Shown here: positions 1-4,965 of the stretch, piece by piece
Layout of the letters: every line of letters starts with the position of its first letter
Numbering within the stretch: the first letter of the stretch is position 1
DNA from: Hyphomicrobiales bacterium
GTDB lineage: Bacteria; Pseudomonadota; Alphaproteobacteria; Rhizobiales; Aestuariivirgaceae
DNA length: 7,790 nucleotides
Direction of reading: 5' to 3'
NCBI GenBank assembly: GCA_023266715.1
Contig: JAHFPK010000127.1
Location: 1 to 7,790 of the forward strand
Program-made: the position numbers and the translations under genes
The notes under the pieces: generated by a model
Databases searched by the model: none
What the model saw: only the letters and a program-made list of their open reading frames with translations
What the model was told of the DNA's origin: nothing

Positions 1-674
1 TAGGCAACGGGATAGCCGAGGACGAGCGTGCAGAATGTGACCAAGAGCGAGATGCCCATGGTTCTCAGCAGTACATCGACATAGATGGCGCGCTCCGCTG
101 GAACCCGCTCGACGCTGCCATCTGCGGCCTGCCGCAAATCCAGCATGCTCAGCACATAAAAAGGCGTCAGCGCGCTGGAGCTTCGCTTTATGGTGGCCCA
201 GGTTTCATTTCCGCCCCAAACCGGATCGATGGCGATGACAGCATCCTTGTAAGGGGCCTGCTCCAGGGCGCCCACCTTGCGCCCGGCGGTCACGACCTTT
301 GATCGCATGCCGGAGATTTCGTAATTGAGGCGCTTGCCGATAAGCGCCGTCGTCTTGTTGGTGTTGGCCGCCTTCAAATCCTGAACGAAGGCCGCAAACA
401 CCTCTTCGCCAGGCACGTCCGAGCCATCCCATGATTTGAGGGCGGTGATGGTCAGGGGAAGATTGTCGCTCACGTCGGGATCGTGAACCGCGTTGAACAG
501 CATCACCGCGATCGGTGTCAGGAATGAAATTGCAATGAACAGGAACAATGGTGCGATGAGCGTCAGCGCCCGGATGCGCTCACGGCGCTCGGCCTGACGC
601 AACCTGGTCTTGAGCGGCGTCCCATCCGCCGCCCGCATAACGCCGTCACTCGGTACGGCATCTGCAATCGCCAT
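1..674 (-). CDS. ABC transporter permease, polyamine type (PotB-like), 3' part missing
   Basis: This is the inner-membrane permease of a binding-protein-dependent importer, probably for putrescine/spermidine-like solutes. 224 codons are visible from the ATG at 674, and the reading frame is still open at the left edge. A charged cytoplasmic N-terminus of about 35 residues is followed by a first membrane segment (about residues 36-60). A long non-membrane stretch of roughly 140 residues follows, then the start of a second membrane segment (about 205 on, ending GYPVA). A long insert after the first helix is common in alphaproteobacterial permeases of this group. The EAA loop would lie outside the window. 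I chose ATG 674 because AGGGGA sits about 10 bases upstream; an in-frame ATG at 683 is possible but lies directly against that sequence. The gene lies 75 bases downstream of the binding-protein gene on the same strand, which supports the assignment. The exact substrate is inferred. Confidence 0.85.
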   Translation of the reverse strand, partial: MAIADAVPSDGVMRAADGTPLKTRLRQAERRERIRALTLIAPLFLFIAISFLTPIAVMLFNAVHDPDVSDNLPLTITALKSWDGSDVPGEEVFAAFVQDLKAANTNKTTALIGKRLNYEISGMRSKVVTAGRKVGALEQAPYKDAVIAIDPVWGGNETWATIKRSSSALTPFYVLSMLDLRQAADGSVERVPAERAIYVDVLLRTMGISLLVTFCTLVLGYPVA

Positions 675-705
675 TCTCGCCATTCCCCTATCAGTAGTGC
701 GAACC

Positions 706-735
706 GGCGAGGAGGAGGTGATCCCCCTCCCCGCC
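706..735 (-). promoter_or_regulatory. Intercistronic hairpin between binding-protein and permease genes
   Basis: On the minus-strand transcript, arms 735-723 and 718-706 form an uninterrupted 13-bp, very GC-rich stem, with two G-U pairs and a 4-base loop (AUCA). It starts 15 bases after the binding-protein stop codon. No U-run follows, so it is not a canonical terminator. Hairpins in this position in ABC-transporter operons usually protect the upstream message from 3' exonucleases or cause partial termination, so that more binding protein than permease is made. That role is inferred here. Confidence 0.7.
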
Positions 736-749
736 AGTCAATGTTGGTG

Positions 750-1796
750 TTACTGTGCGAGCCAGGAATTGAAGCGTTCGCGCAGTTCGTCGCCGTGATC
801 GGCCCAGAACTGCGGGTCGACGTTGAGAGCCGTCTTCATGTTGTCCGGCGCGGTCGGCAGATCGCCCAGAACCGCGGTATCGACCATCGGGCCCGAATCC
901 ATATTTGACGGGCCGTAGGAGATATACTTGGTCTGGTCGGCCATGCGTTGGGGATCCGAGGAATAGCTGACAAAACGATAGGCTTCCTCAAGCTTGGGTG
1001 TGCCCTTGGGGATCGCCCACCAGTCCCAGTCCGGAGCCTGGCGGTCCCAGATGATCTTGAACGGCTTCTTGTCGACCTTGACGGCGTTGTAGAAGCGGCC
1101 ATTCCAGTCGGAAGCTATAGCGACCGCACCATCGGCCAGAAGCTGCGGCGGCTGGGCGCCTGCTTCCCACCAAACCACGTCCTTCTTGATGGTATCGAGC
1201 TTCTTGAAGGCGCGATCCACACCTTCTGGCGTACCGAGGACCTTGTAGACATCAGCTGGATCGACGCCGTCGGCGATCAAGGCCCATTCGAGGTTCACGA
1301 AGGGGCTCTTCTGCAAGGCGCGCTTTCCGGGGAACTTGGCCAAGTCGAACAGATCGGTCATCTGCGTTGGGGCCGGGTTCAGCTTTGTCGTATCGTAGGC
1401 AAGCACCGTCGAGTAGATGATGTTCGGAACCGCGCAATCCTGGAGATCGGCGCCGATGAATTTTGACCGGTCAAGTCCGAGCTTGGCCCAGTCGATGGTT
1501 TCGAGAACGCCCTCGGCGCAGGCCGCGAGTGCCGTCTGCGTGTCGACGTCGACCACGTCCCACGTGATCGATTTGGCCTCGATCATGGCGCGGATTTTGG
1601 CGATTTCGCCATTATATTCTTCTTCGGTGACCTTGTTGCCAGCTGCGTTATAGGGATCGACAAAAGCCTTCTTCTGGCTCATTGAATAGGCGCCACCCCA
1701 GGATACGACAGTAAGCTCGTCGCCGGCACGGGCCGTCGCAGCAAAAGCTGTTCCAGCCAATAGTGCAGCGGTGAATAGAATTGAAAGTTTCTTCAT
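750..1796 (-). CDS. Periplasmic substrate-binding protein of polyamine-type ABC transporter (PotD/YdcS-like)
   Basis: This 348-residue extracellular solute-binding protein captures the substrate in the periplasm and delivers it to the permease encoded next to it. A Sec signal peptide is plain: MKK, a hydrophobic core (residues 4-20) and a likely cut after ARA (24). The mature protein opens with LTVVSWGGAY, typical of the PotD/YdcS/spermidine-putrescine group, and ends in RFNSWLAQ. Aromatic and acidic patches that could line a cationic-ligand pocket include WDVVDVD (79-85), WW (209-210), SDWNGRFY (229-236) and DWDWW (256-260). Cys93 and Cys121 may form a disulfide. The start is firm: GGAGGAG lies five bases before the ATG. 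The gene is first in its operon, followed by a strong hairpin and then the permease. Polyamine specificity follows from family resemblance; another small cationic or organic solute is possible. Confidence 0.92.
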   Translation of the reverse strand: MKKLSILFTAALLAGTAFAATARAGDELTVVSWGGAYSMSQKKAFVDPYNAAGNKVTEEEYNGEIAKIRAMIEAKSITWDVVDVDTQTALAACAEGVLETIDWAKLGLDRSKFIGADLQDCAVPNIIYSTVLAYDTTKLNPAPTQMTDLFDLAKFPGKRALQKSPFVNLEWALIADGVDPADVYKVLGTPEGVDRAFKKLDTIKKDVVWWEAGAQPPQLLADGAVAIASDWNGRFYNAVKVDKKPFKIIWDRQAPDWDWWAIPKGTPKLEEAYRFVSYSSDPQRMADQTKYISYGPSNMDSGPMVDTAVLGDLPTAPDNMKTALNVDPQFWADHGDELRERFNSWLAQ

Positions 1797-1813
1797 TTAA
1801 CTCCTCCAAAAGC

Positions 1814-1827
1814 GCCGGATTTCCGGC
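1814..1827 (-). promoter_or_regulatory. Small stem-loop just upstream of the binding-protein ribosome binding site
   Basis: A perfect inverted repeat (GCCGG-N4-CCGGC, extendable to six pairs with a 2-base loop) lies seven bases before the Shine-Dalgarno sequence at 1800-1806 on the minus-strand message. It could affect ribosome access or message stability. The structure is seen directly; any regulatory role is inference. Confidence 0.4.
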
Positions 1828-1946
1828 TGAAAATAGCGTTATGGAGAAGAAATCCCACGGGCTGTAGCAGCGCAGCAGTAATGCTGGCCTTCCCACCACA
1901 GCGAGCCGAGACGTCCTCCCCAGATCACGACCTCGCTGACTTGATG

Positions 1947-1975
1947 AGTGCCACCGCAACCCTGTGGGCAGCACT
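1947..1975 (-). promoter_or_regulatory. Stem-loop in the long leader of the binding-protein gene
   Basis: AGTGC (1975-1971) and CAC (1966-1964), read on the minus strand, pair with GTGGCACT (1954-1947). This gives eight pairs with a 4-base bulge and a 9-base loop. The stem lies in the middle of the 291-base gene-free stretch 1797-2087. Apart from this stem, the hairpin at 1814-1827, the candidate promoter and the operator-like repeat, I see no gene there. I do not recognise a known riboswitch. Confidence 0.3.
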
Positions 1976-2008
1976 GACTTCAGTTCTTATTTCGAGGCGT
2001 TGGAATGG

Positions 2009-2037
2009 ATACTAAGCACAGCGTGAGAAAAGGTCAC
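2009..2037 (-). promoter_or_regulatory. Candidate sigma-70 promoter for the transporter operon
   Basis: On the minus strand a -35-like GTGACC (2037-2032) is followed after exactly 17 bases by a -10-like TAGTAT (2014-2009). Each matches the housekeeping consensus at four of six positions. Transcription would start near 2001, giving a leader of about 200 bases before the binding-protein start codon. It lies downstream of the YmdB-like gene's stop, as expected if the transporter is expressed independently. Found by eye only. Confidence 0.4.
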
Positions 2038-2068
2038 TAGAGTTTTTTTACGCCTGAGGCGGAATAAT

Positions 2069-2082
2069 TGTCATATCTGACA
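2069..2082. promoter_or_regulatory. Operator-like inverted repeat TGTCA-N4-TGACA
   Basis: A perfect 5-base inverted repeat with a 4-base spacer lies immediately after the YmdB-like gene's stop codon and about 30 bases upstream of the candidate -35 element of the transporter operon. Its size and symmetry suit a dimeric repressor or activator, for example of the GntR type, but no regulator gene is in the window. The repeat is short enough to arise by chance. Confidence 0.3.
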
Positions 2083-2087
2083 GTTTT

Positions 2088-2909
2088 TCACCAAAATGGC
2101 ACGTCCGCCTGCGACAACCTGCCCCCGATGCGGATGGGTGAAATTTGGCGGGCAAGGCCTGTTTTGTCGTCGGTTTCAACCGCCACGCCGCACACCGTTG
2201 CCTCTCCCTCTGCTGGCTTGAATTTCTCCACCGGCAGCTTGCGCAGGAAACGGTTGAGTGGTTCCACCTTGTCCATGCCGATCACAGAGTCATAATCACC
2301 GCACATGCCAGCATCCGTCATATAGCCGGTGCCACCAGCCAAGATATGATGGTCGGCCGTGGGTGAATGCGTGTGGGTTCCAACCAGCAGGCTCACCCGG
2401 CCATCCACGTAGTGCCCCACGGCCATTTTTTCAGATGAGACCTCAGCGTGAAAATCGATGAGTATGGCATCGCAGTCCCGGCCCAATTGGCATTGGTCGA
2501 GCTCACGGCCTACCGCCGGGAAAGGGTCATCCAGCATGGGGTCAATCATCACCCGCCCCATGGCGTTCATGACGAGTACCCGTTGCCCTTTTGCCGTTTC
2601 CACCATGCAGGTGCCGCGGCCGGGGCACCCGGCAGGCCAATTCAGGGGCCGGATCAAATTCGGCTCACGCTCAATGAAAATCAGCGTCTCGCGCTGGTCA
2701 AATGCATGGTTGCCGAGGGTTACGACATCGGCCCCGCAAGCCAGCAGTTTTTGGTGAATCTCCTGGCTGATGCCAAAACCATGGGCGGCGTTTTCGCCGT
2801 TCACCACAACAAGATCAGGTTTGTAACGCTCGCGCATTAGCGGCAATTCGCGGAATACCGCATCACGCCCCGTTTTCCCTACTACGTCGCCCAAAAAGAT
2901 CAGCCGCAT
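2088..2909 (-). CDS. YmdB-like metallophosphoesterase (TIGR00282 family)
   Basis: This 273-residue cytoplasmic dinuclear-metal phosphoesterase resembles Bacillus YmdB, which hydrolyses 2',3'-cyclic nucleotides and influences RNA turnover, motility and biofilm. The family signatures appear in order: GDVVGKTGR (7-15, metal ligand Asp8), NGEN (37-40, Glu39), GNHAFD (66-71, Asn67 and catalytic His68), DFHAE (152-156, His154), GTHTH (177-181, His179 and His181) and YMTDAGMCG (196-204). All expected metal ligands are therefore present and the length is normal for the family. The ATG at 2909 overlaps the end of the cyclo-ligase gene by 10 bases, implying translational coupling in one operon. The physiological substrate in alphaproteobacteria is not established. 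Confidence 0.93.
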   Translation of the reverse strand: MRLIFLGDVVGKTGRDAVFRELPLMRERYKPDLVVVNGENAAHGFGISQEIHQKLLACGADVVTLGNHAFDQRETLIFIEREPNLIRPLNWPAGCPGRGTCMVETAKGQRVLVMNAMGRVMIDPMLDDPFPAVGRELDQCQLGRDCDAILIDFHAEVSSEKMAVGHYVDGRVSLLVGTHTHSPTADHHILAGGTGYMTDAGMCGDYDSVIGMDKVEPLNRFLRKLPVEKFKPAEGEATVCGVAVETDDKTGLARQISPIRIGGRLSQADVPFW

Positions 2910-3475
2910 TTGAATGTCTCTTGTTCCGTCATGATCCAGTCCAGTGGCTGGTCGAGCTCGCCCCGCAGAACTTCATCCACTTCCTGTCCCGCGTAGGCAA
3001 TTCCAATCGCCGTGACTTTCTTTAGAGCGCGCAACTTTTCCAGCGTGCGGTCGTAAAACCCGCCGCCATAGCCCATGCGGTAGCCCTTGCGGTCGAATGC
3101 CAGCATGGGAACCAGCAAAACGTCGGGCTGGACTTCAGGCGCGCTATCGGGTGGAATTTGAATATCCCAGCGACCGGATATGAGCGGCTCGCCCGGGGCC
3201 CATTGCCGGAATACAAGCGGTGTGTTCTTGGCAACCACGGTGGGCAATGCCGTGACCCATCCATCGCGCACCAATTTTTCGAAGAGTTCAATAGTGGAAA
3301 TCTCGGTCCCAAAAGAATGAAATGCCGAAATGACCCTGTTTCGGTCGTTTCTGGCAACGGGGAGCGCACGCGCCGCCAGCGCCACCCCGGCGCCAAGCTT
3401 GGCGGCCTCATGCACGTCATTTCTTATGAGTGTAGCCCTGCTTCGCGCCTGGCGTTTTAGTTCAGCAAGACTCAA
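2900..3475 (-). CDS. 5-formyltetrahydrofolate cyclo-ligase (MTHFS family)
   Basis: This enzyme converts 5-formyltetrahydrofolate plus ATP to 5,10-methenyltetrahydrofolate, recycling a storage folate in the cytoplasm. In 191 residues it shows the family's N-terminal basic helix (ELKRQARSR), the FGTEIST segment (55-61) with the substrate-side acid Glu58, DVLLVPMLAFD (118-128) and the ATP-binding glycine motif RMGYGGGFYD (133-142), ending in LDWIMTE (178-184). The start is a TTG at 3475: an in-frame TGA lies two codons upstream, and no ATG or GTG serves as an early alternative. The Shine-Dalgarno match is weak (GAAAGA). Near the C-terminus the His-Asp pair usual before the final strand appears as LDQP, without the His. 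It lies 69 bases downstream of the 6S-like RNA, the classic ssrS-fau arrangement, and overlaps the following phosphoesterase gene. Confidence 0.93.
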   Translation of the reverse strand: MSLAELKRQARSRATLIRNDVHEAAKLGAGVALAARALPVARNDRNRVISAFHSFGTEISTIELFEKLVRDGWVTALPTVVAKNTPLVFRQWAPGEPLISGRWDIQIPPDSAPEVQPDVLLVPMLAFDRKGYRMGYGGGFYDRTLEKLRALKKVTAIGIAYAGQEVDEVLRGELDQPLDWIMTEQETFKCG

Positions 3476-3503
3476 AGTTCACATCTTTCTAAAGCGCGTT
3501 TTC

Positions 3504-3526
3504 CGCCGAAGCTCTTCACTTCGGCG
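3504..3526 (-). promoter_or_regulatory. Hairpin between the 6S-like RNA and the cyclo-ligase gene
   Basis: A perfect 8-bp stem (CGCCGAAG / CTTCGGCG) with a 7-base loop lies 29 bases upstream of the TTG start and 19 bases after the U-run of the RNA gene. No U-run follows it on the minus strand, so it is not a standard terminator. It may act as a processing or stability element at the junction of RNA and mRNA. That role is inferred. Confidence 0.45.
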
Positions 3527-3544
3527 ACAACAATTCGCGCCAGA

Positions 3545-3720
3545 CAAAAAAGCGGCGAGCCACCATGGGCCGTGGGAACTTGCGATCCCGGGTCCCTACT
3601 CACGTAGGTGGGCGCCGTTTAGGCCGGACCACGGTCCAGCCCAGGGACAGCTCCCTAAAGATCGATTATAGGCCCTGGGAAAAAATGTTCCTTCACAAAC
3701 CGGGCAGCCCGCCGGGGCCG
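3545..3720 (-). ncRNA. ssrS: 6S RNA-like (ssrS) regulatory RNA
   Basis: 6S RNA imitates an open promoter, binds housekeeping RNA polymerase and represses transcription in slow growth. The location, directly upstream of the cyclo-ligase gene on the same strand, is the standard one in proteobacteria. The fold can be drawn by hand. The outer closing stem pairs 3714-3703 with 3564-3553 (12 pairs, three G-U). The upper closing stem pairs 3696-3687 with 3579-3572 (eight pairs, AA bulge). An asymmetric central bubble (22 bases on the 5' side, 3 on the 3' side) is followed by a short stem, 3664-3660 with 3587-3583. An apical hairpin of eight pairs with loop CGUG occupies 3641-3622, and a second small hairpin, CCUAC-GUGA-GUAGG, follows. 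A U-run ends the molecule. The length of about 176 nt suits 6S RNA. Exact ends are estimates, and primary-sequence identity was not searched. Confidence 0.75.
3546..3564 (-). terminator. Rho-independent-type end of the 6S-like RNA
   Basis: The 3' arm of the outer closing stem (3564-3553, GC-rich) is followed almost directly by six U residues (3551-3546) on the minus strand. The closing stem can thus double as terminator or processing end. Because the partner arm lies some 140 bases upstream, termination efficiency is uncertain. Read-through into the cyclo-ligase gene is likely, since no separate strong promoter is visible between them. Confidence 0.5.
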
Positions 3721-3726
3721 TATGTA
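3721..3726 (-). promoter_or_regulatory. Possible -10 element of the 6S-like RNA gene
   Basis: TACATA on the minus strand (four of six -10 consensus positions) lies 7-8 bases before the outer closing stem, where the RNA would be expected to begin. No convincing -35 hexamer occurs 16-18 bases upstream. The assignment therefore rests on position relative to the inferred RNA 5' end. Confidence 0.25.
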
Positions 3727-3761
3727 GGCCTTCGGGACAGGAAAATCCAGTGCATCAAGTG

Positions 3762-3792
3762 AAAACGCGCCCAGCCGCAAGGCTGGACGCGC
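3762..3792 (-). terminator. Rho-independent terminator of the DUF1344 gene
   Basis: On the minus strand, arms 3792-3781 and 3776-3765 form a 12-bp GC-rich stem (two G-U pairs) with loop TTGC, followed by a short T-run (3765-3762). It begins 22 bases after the DUF1344 stop codon and about 40 bases before the inferred start of the 6S-like RNA, so it insulates that RNA gene from upstream transcription. Confidence 0.85.
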
Positions 3793-3814
3793 AAATGGTT
3801 ATCAAAGGATAAAG

Positions 3815-4057
3815 TTACTGAACAATGGTAACTGCTGTTGCAGCCTTGCTCGTGTCATCAAAAGTCACCTTGACCTTGGCACCGGCAGCGAGACCCTCAA
3901 CGGTAACGCCTTCAGCCAAAACATAGGCTGAGCCATCCTCAAGGGTAACAGTCTTGGTGGCTTCATCAAAAGCCTTGACCACACCTTCAATCTGGCCGGC
4001 ATAAGCAGTCGCCACCATGGCAGCTGACGCGATAAGCATTGCTACTAACTTCTTCAT
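3815..4057 (-). CDS. DUF1344 family small exported protein
   Basis: This is an 80-residue precursor with a clear signal peptide (MKK, hydrophobic core, cut after AYA at residue 20). It leaves a mature domain of about 60 residues starting GQIEGVVKAFDEATKTVTL and ending TAVTIVQ. The mature part alternates short beta strands (VEGVVKAFD, TVTLEDGSAYVL, AKVKVTFDD), as in DUF1344 proteins, which occur mainly in Hyphomicrobiales; their function is unknown. I chose the ATG at 4057 because it gives a proper signal peptide and has AAGGAA about eight bases upstream. A longer frame to 4096 would add a 13-residue non-hydrophobic extension with no ribosome site. The gene is monocistronic: a terminator follows, and the neighbour upstream is divergent. 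There is no cysteine in the mature domain, so disulfides and lipoprotein anchoring are excluded. Confidence 0.85.
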   Translation of the reverse strand: MKKLVAMLIASAAMVATAYAGQIEGVVKAFDEATKTVTLEDGSAYVLAEGVTVEGLAAGAKVKVTFDDTSKAATAVTIVQ

Positions 4058-4165
4058 TTCACTATTCCTTTGGTTTTGAAGCCCGCGCGCCGACAACGGG
4101 CCATTTCAATTGCCGGCGGATGAATGTCCGGTCCGGCGTCCGACGCAAAACACGTGCGAACGCCT

Positions 4166-4175
4166 CCTACGTAGG
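4166..4175. repeat. 10-base perfect palindrome in the divergent spacer
   Basis: CCTACGTAGG lies 109 bases upstream of the DUF1344 start codon, within the 328-base spacer 4058-4385. A related interrupted version (CCTAC-N4-GTAGG) occurs inside the 6S-like RNA at 3596-3609. It may be a regulator site or chance. No other gene is visible in the spacer. Confidence 0.3.
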
Positions 4176-4224
4176 CAATGCCGCCACGTCACAACAGTTA
4201 AGAAAATTTAATTTTACGGGCACA

Positions 4225-4236
4225 TTTTGGCCAAAA
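4225..4236. repeat. 12-base perfect palindrome TTTTGGCCAAAA
   Basis: A fully symmetrical 12-mer sits in the AT-rich core (about 4199-4241) of the divergent spacer, roughly midway between the two start codons. This is a plausible operator for a dimeric regulator controlling either gene. Function is inferred from symmetry and position alone. Confidence 0.35.
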
Positions 4237-4327
4237 AGAAACCTTGCTTCGTCACTCTTTCGCGACACCGATGATTCCCATAAATGAATCCCCTCATCAA
4301 TGACCTCGAATTCACCTGAGGAGGCAA

Positions 4328-4352
4328 CAAATTGTATGAACTCGCAAATTGT
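4328..4352. repeat. Direct repeat CAAATTGT x2, 17 bases apart
   Basis: Identical octamers start at 4328 and 4345, flanking and overlapping the candidate promoter of the GlcG-like gene. Spaced direct repeats of this kind can be paired half-sites for a regulator. The repeats are short and AT-rich, so chance is a real alternative. Confidence 0.3.
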
Positions 4353-4359
4353 GTAATTT
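4332..4359 (+). promoter_or_regulatory. Weak candidate promoter for the GlcG-like gene
   Basis: TTGTAT (4332-4337) is followed after 16 bases by TAATTT (4354-4359). This would start transcription about 20 bases before the GTG start codon and leave just enough leader for the strong ribosome site. Both hexamers are imperfect, and the call is visual only. Confidence 0.3.
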
Positions 4360-4385
4360 GAATCACCGATGCAGGAGGAGCATTT

Positions 4386-4808
4386 GTGATCACGCTTAAA
4401 GCTCAGACCATTGTAGAGCACGCTCTGATACAGGCACGAAAATCAGGCTTCAAGCCCTTGAGCGTTGCGGTTCTTGATGCGCGCGGTGCCGTCATTGCCG
4501 TTGCGAGCGAAGATGGCGCTAGCTTCAAGCGATTCCAGATCGCCCATGGCAAAGCCCACGGCGCACTATCTTTCAACGTCGGTTCGCGCGCCCTCGGTGT
4601 AATGGCAGCGGAGCGGCCGCACTTCTTCGCTGGCGCGGCCCACGCCGTGGGTGGAGCATTGGTCCCCGTCGCCGGCGGCGTACTGATCAGGAACGCAGAA
4701 AATTTTGTTCTCGGTACGGTTGGTGTATCGGGTGATACATCCGACAACAACGAAGCGGCTGCCAAAGCGGGCATTGTTGCGGCCGGATTTGTCGCCGATG
4801 GTGGCTAA
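4386..4808 (+). CDS. GlcG/HbpS family protein (DUF336, heme-binding-like)
   Basis: This is a 140-residue protein of the GlcG/HbpS family. Streptomyces HbpS is an exported heme-binding stress sensor; GlcG is a small protein encoded in the E. coli glycolate oxidase cluster. Family marks are LSVAVLDARGAVIAVASEDG (25-44), the helix RFQIAHGKAHGAL (49-61), VPVAGGVLIRN (93-103), and VGVSGDTSDNNEAAAKAGI (112-130) near the C-terminus. There is no signal peptide or membrane segment, so it is predicted cytoplasmic. The start is a GTG, clearly set by AGGAGGAG five bases upstream. It is the first gene of a rightward pair, 157 bases before the MgtC-like gene, with no clear terminator between them. No glycolate genes are adjacent, so a glc-pathway role is not supported; binding of heme or another small cofactor is inferred from the family. 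Confidence 0.9.
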   Translation: MITLKAQTIVEHALIQARKSGFKPLSVAVLDARGAVIAVASEDGASFKRFQIAHGKAHGALSFNVGSRALGVMAAERPHFFAGAAHAVGGALVPVAGGVLIRNAENFVLGTVGVSGDTSDNNEAAAKAGIVAAGFVADGG

Positions 4809-4965
4809 CGCGCCATCGCCTTGGCAATACTCTCCGGCCGCGCCGATGCACAGATCGCAGCCTCTTGATGTCAGGGGCAGCCCATTGCGCCATTGATGGA
4901 GATCAAGACTTGGCTGGTTTTGGCTTCCTATGATAACCAGAGCTTGGAAAGCTGGAGATCGAGAC

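Noticed and set aside
948..1466. 172-codon plus-strand frame opposite the binding-protein gene
   Set aside because: It is antisense to a clear PotD-like gene and shows no recognisable domain.
1648..1974. 108-codon minus-strand frame across the binding-protein leader and N-terminus
   Set aside because: It overlaps the signal-peptide coding region in another frame and lacks a ribosome site or motifs.
2042..2061. Possible terminator of the YmdB-like gene (CGCCTGAGGCG next to a T-run)
   Set aside because: On the minus strand the inverted repeat is followed by A residues, not T; on the plus strand the T-run comes before the repeat. The stem is only five pairs.
3565..3762. Small plus-strand frames (65-113 codons) across the 6S-like region
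   Set aside because: They run antisense to the structured RNA and the cyclo-ligase start, and show no family resemblance; the secondary-structure explanation on the minus strand is far stronger.
4058..4096. Upstream start for the DUF1344 gene at 4096
   Set aside because: It would place 13 polar residues before a standard signal peptide; the ATG at 4057 has a good ribosome site.
4930..4965. Upstream ATG (4930) for the MgtC-like gene
   Set aside because: No Shine-Dalgarno sequence precedes it, while GGAGA is well placed for ATG 4966, which begins the conserved part.
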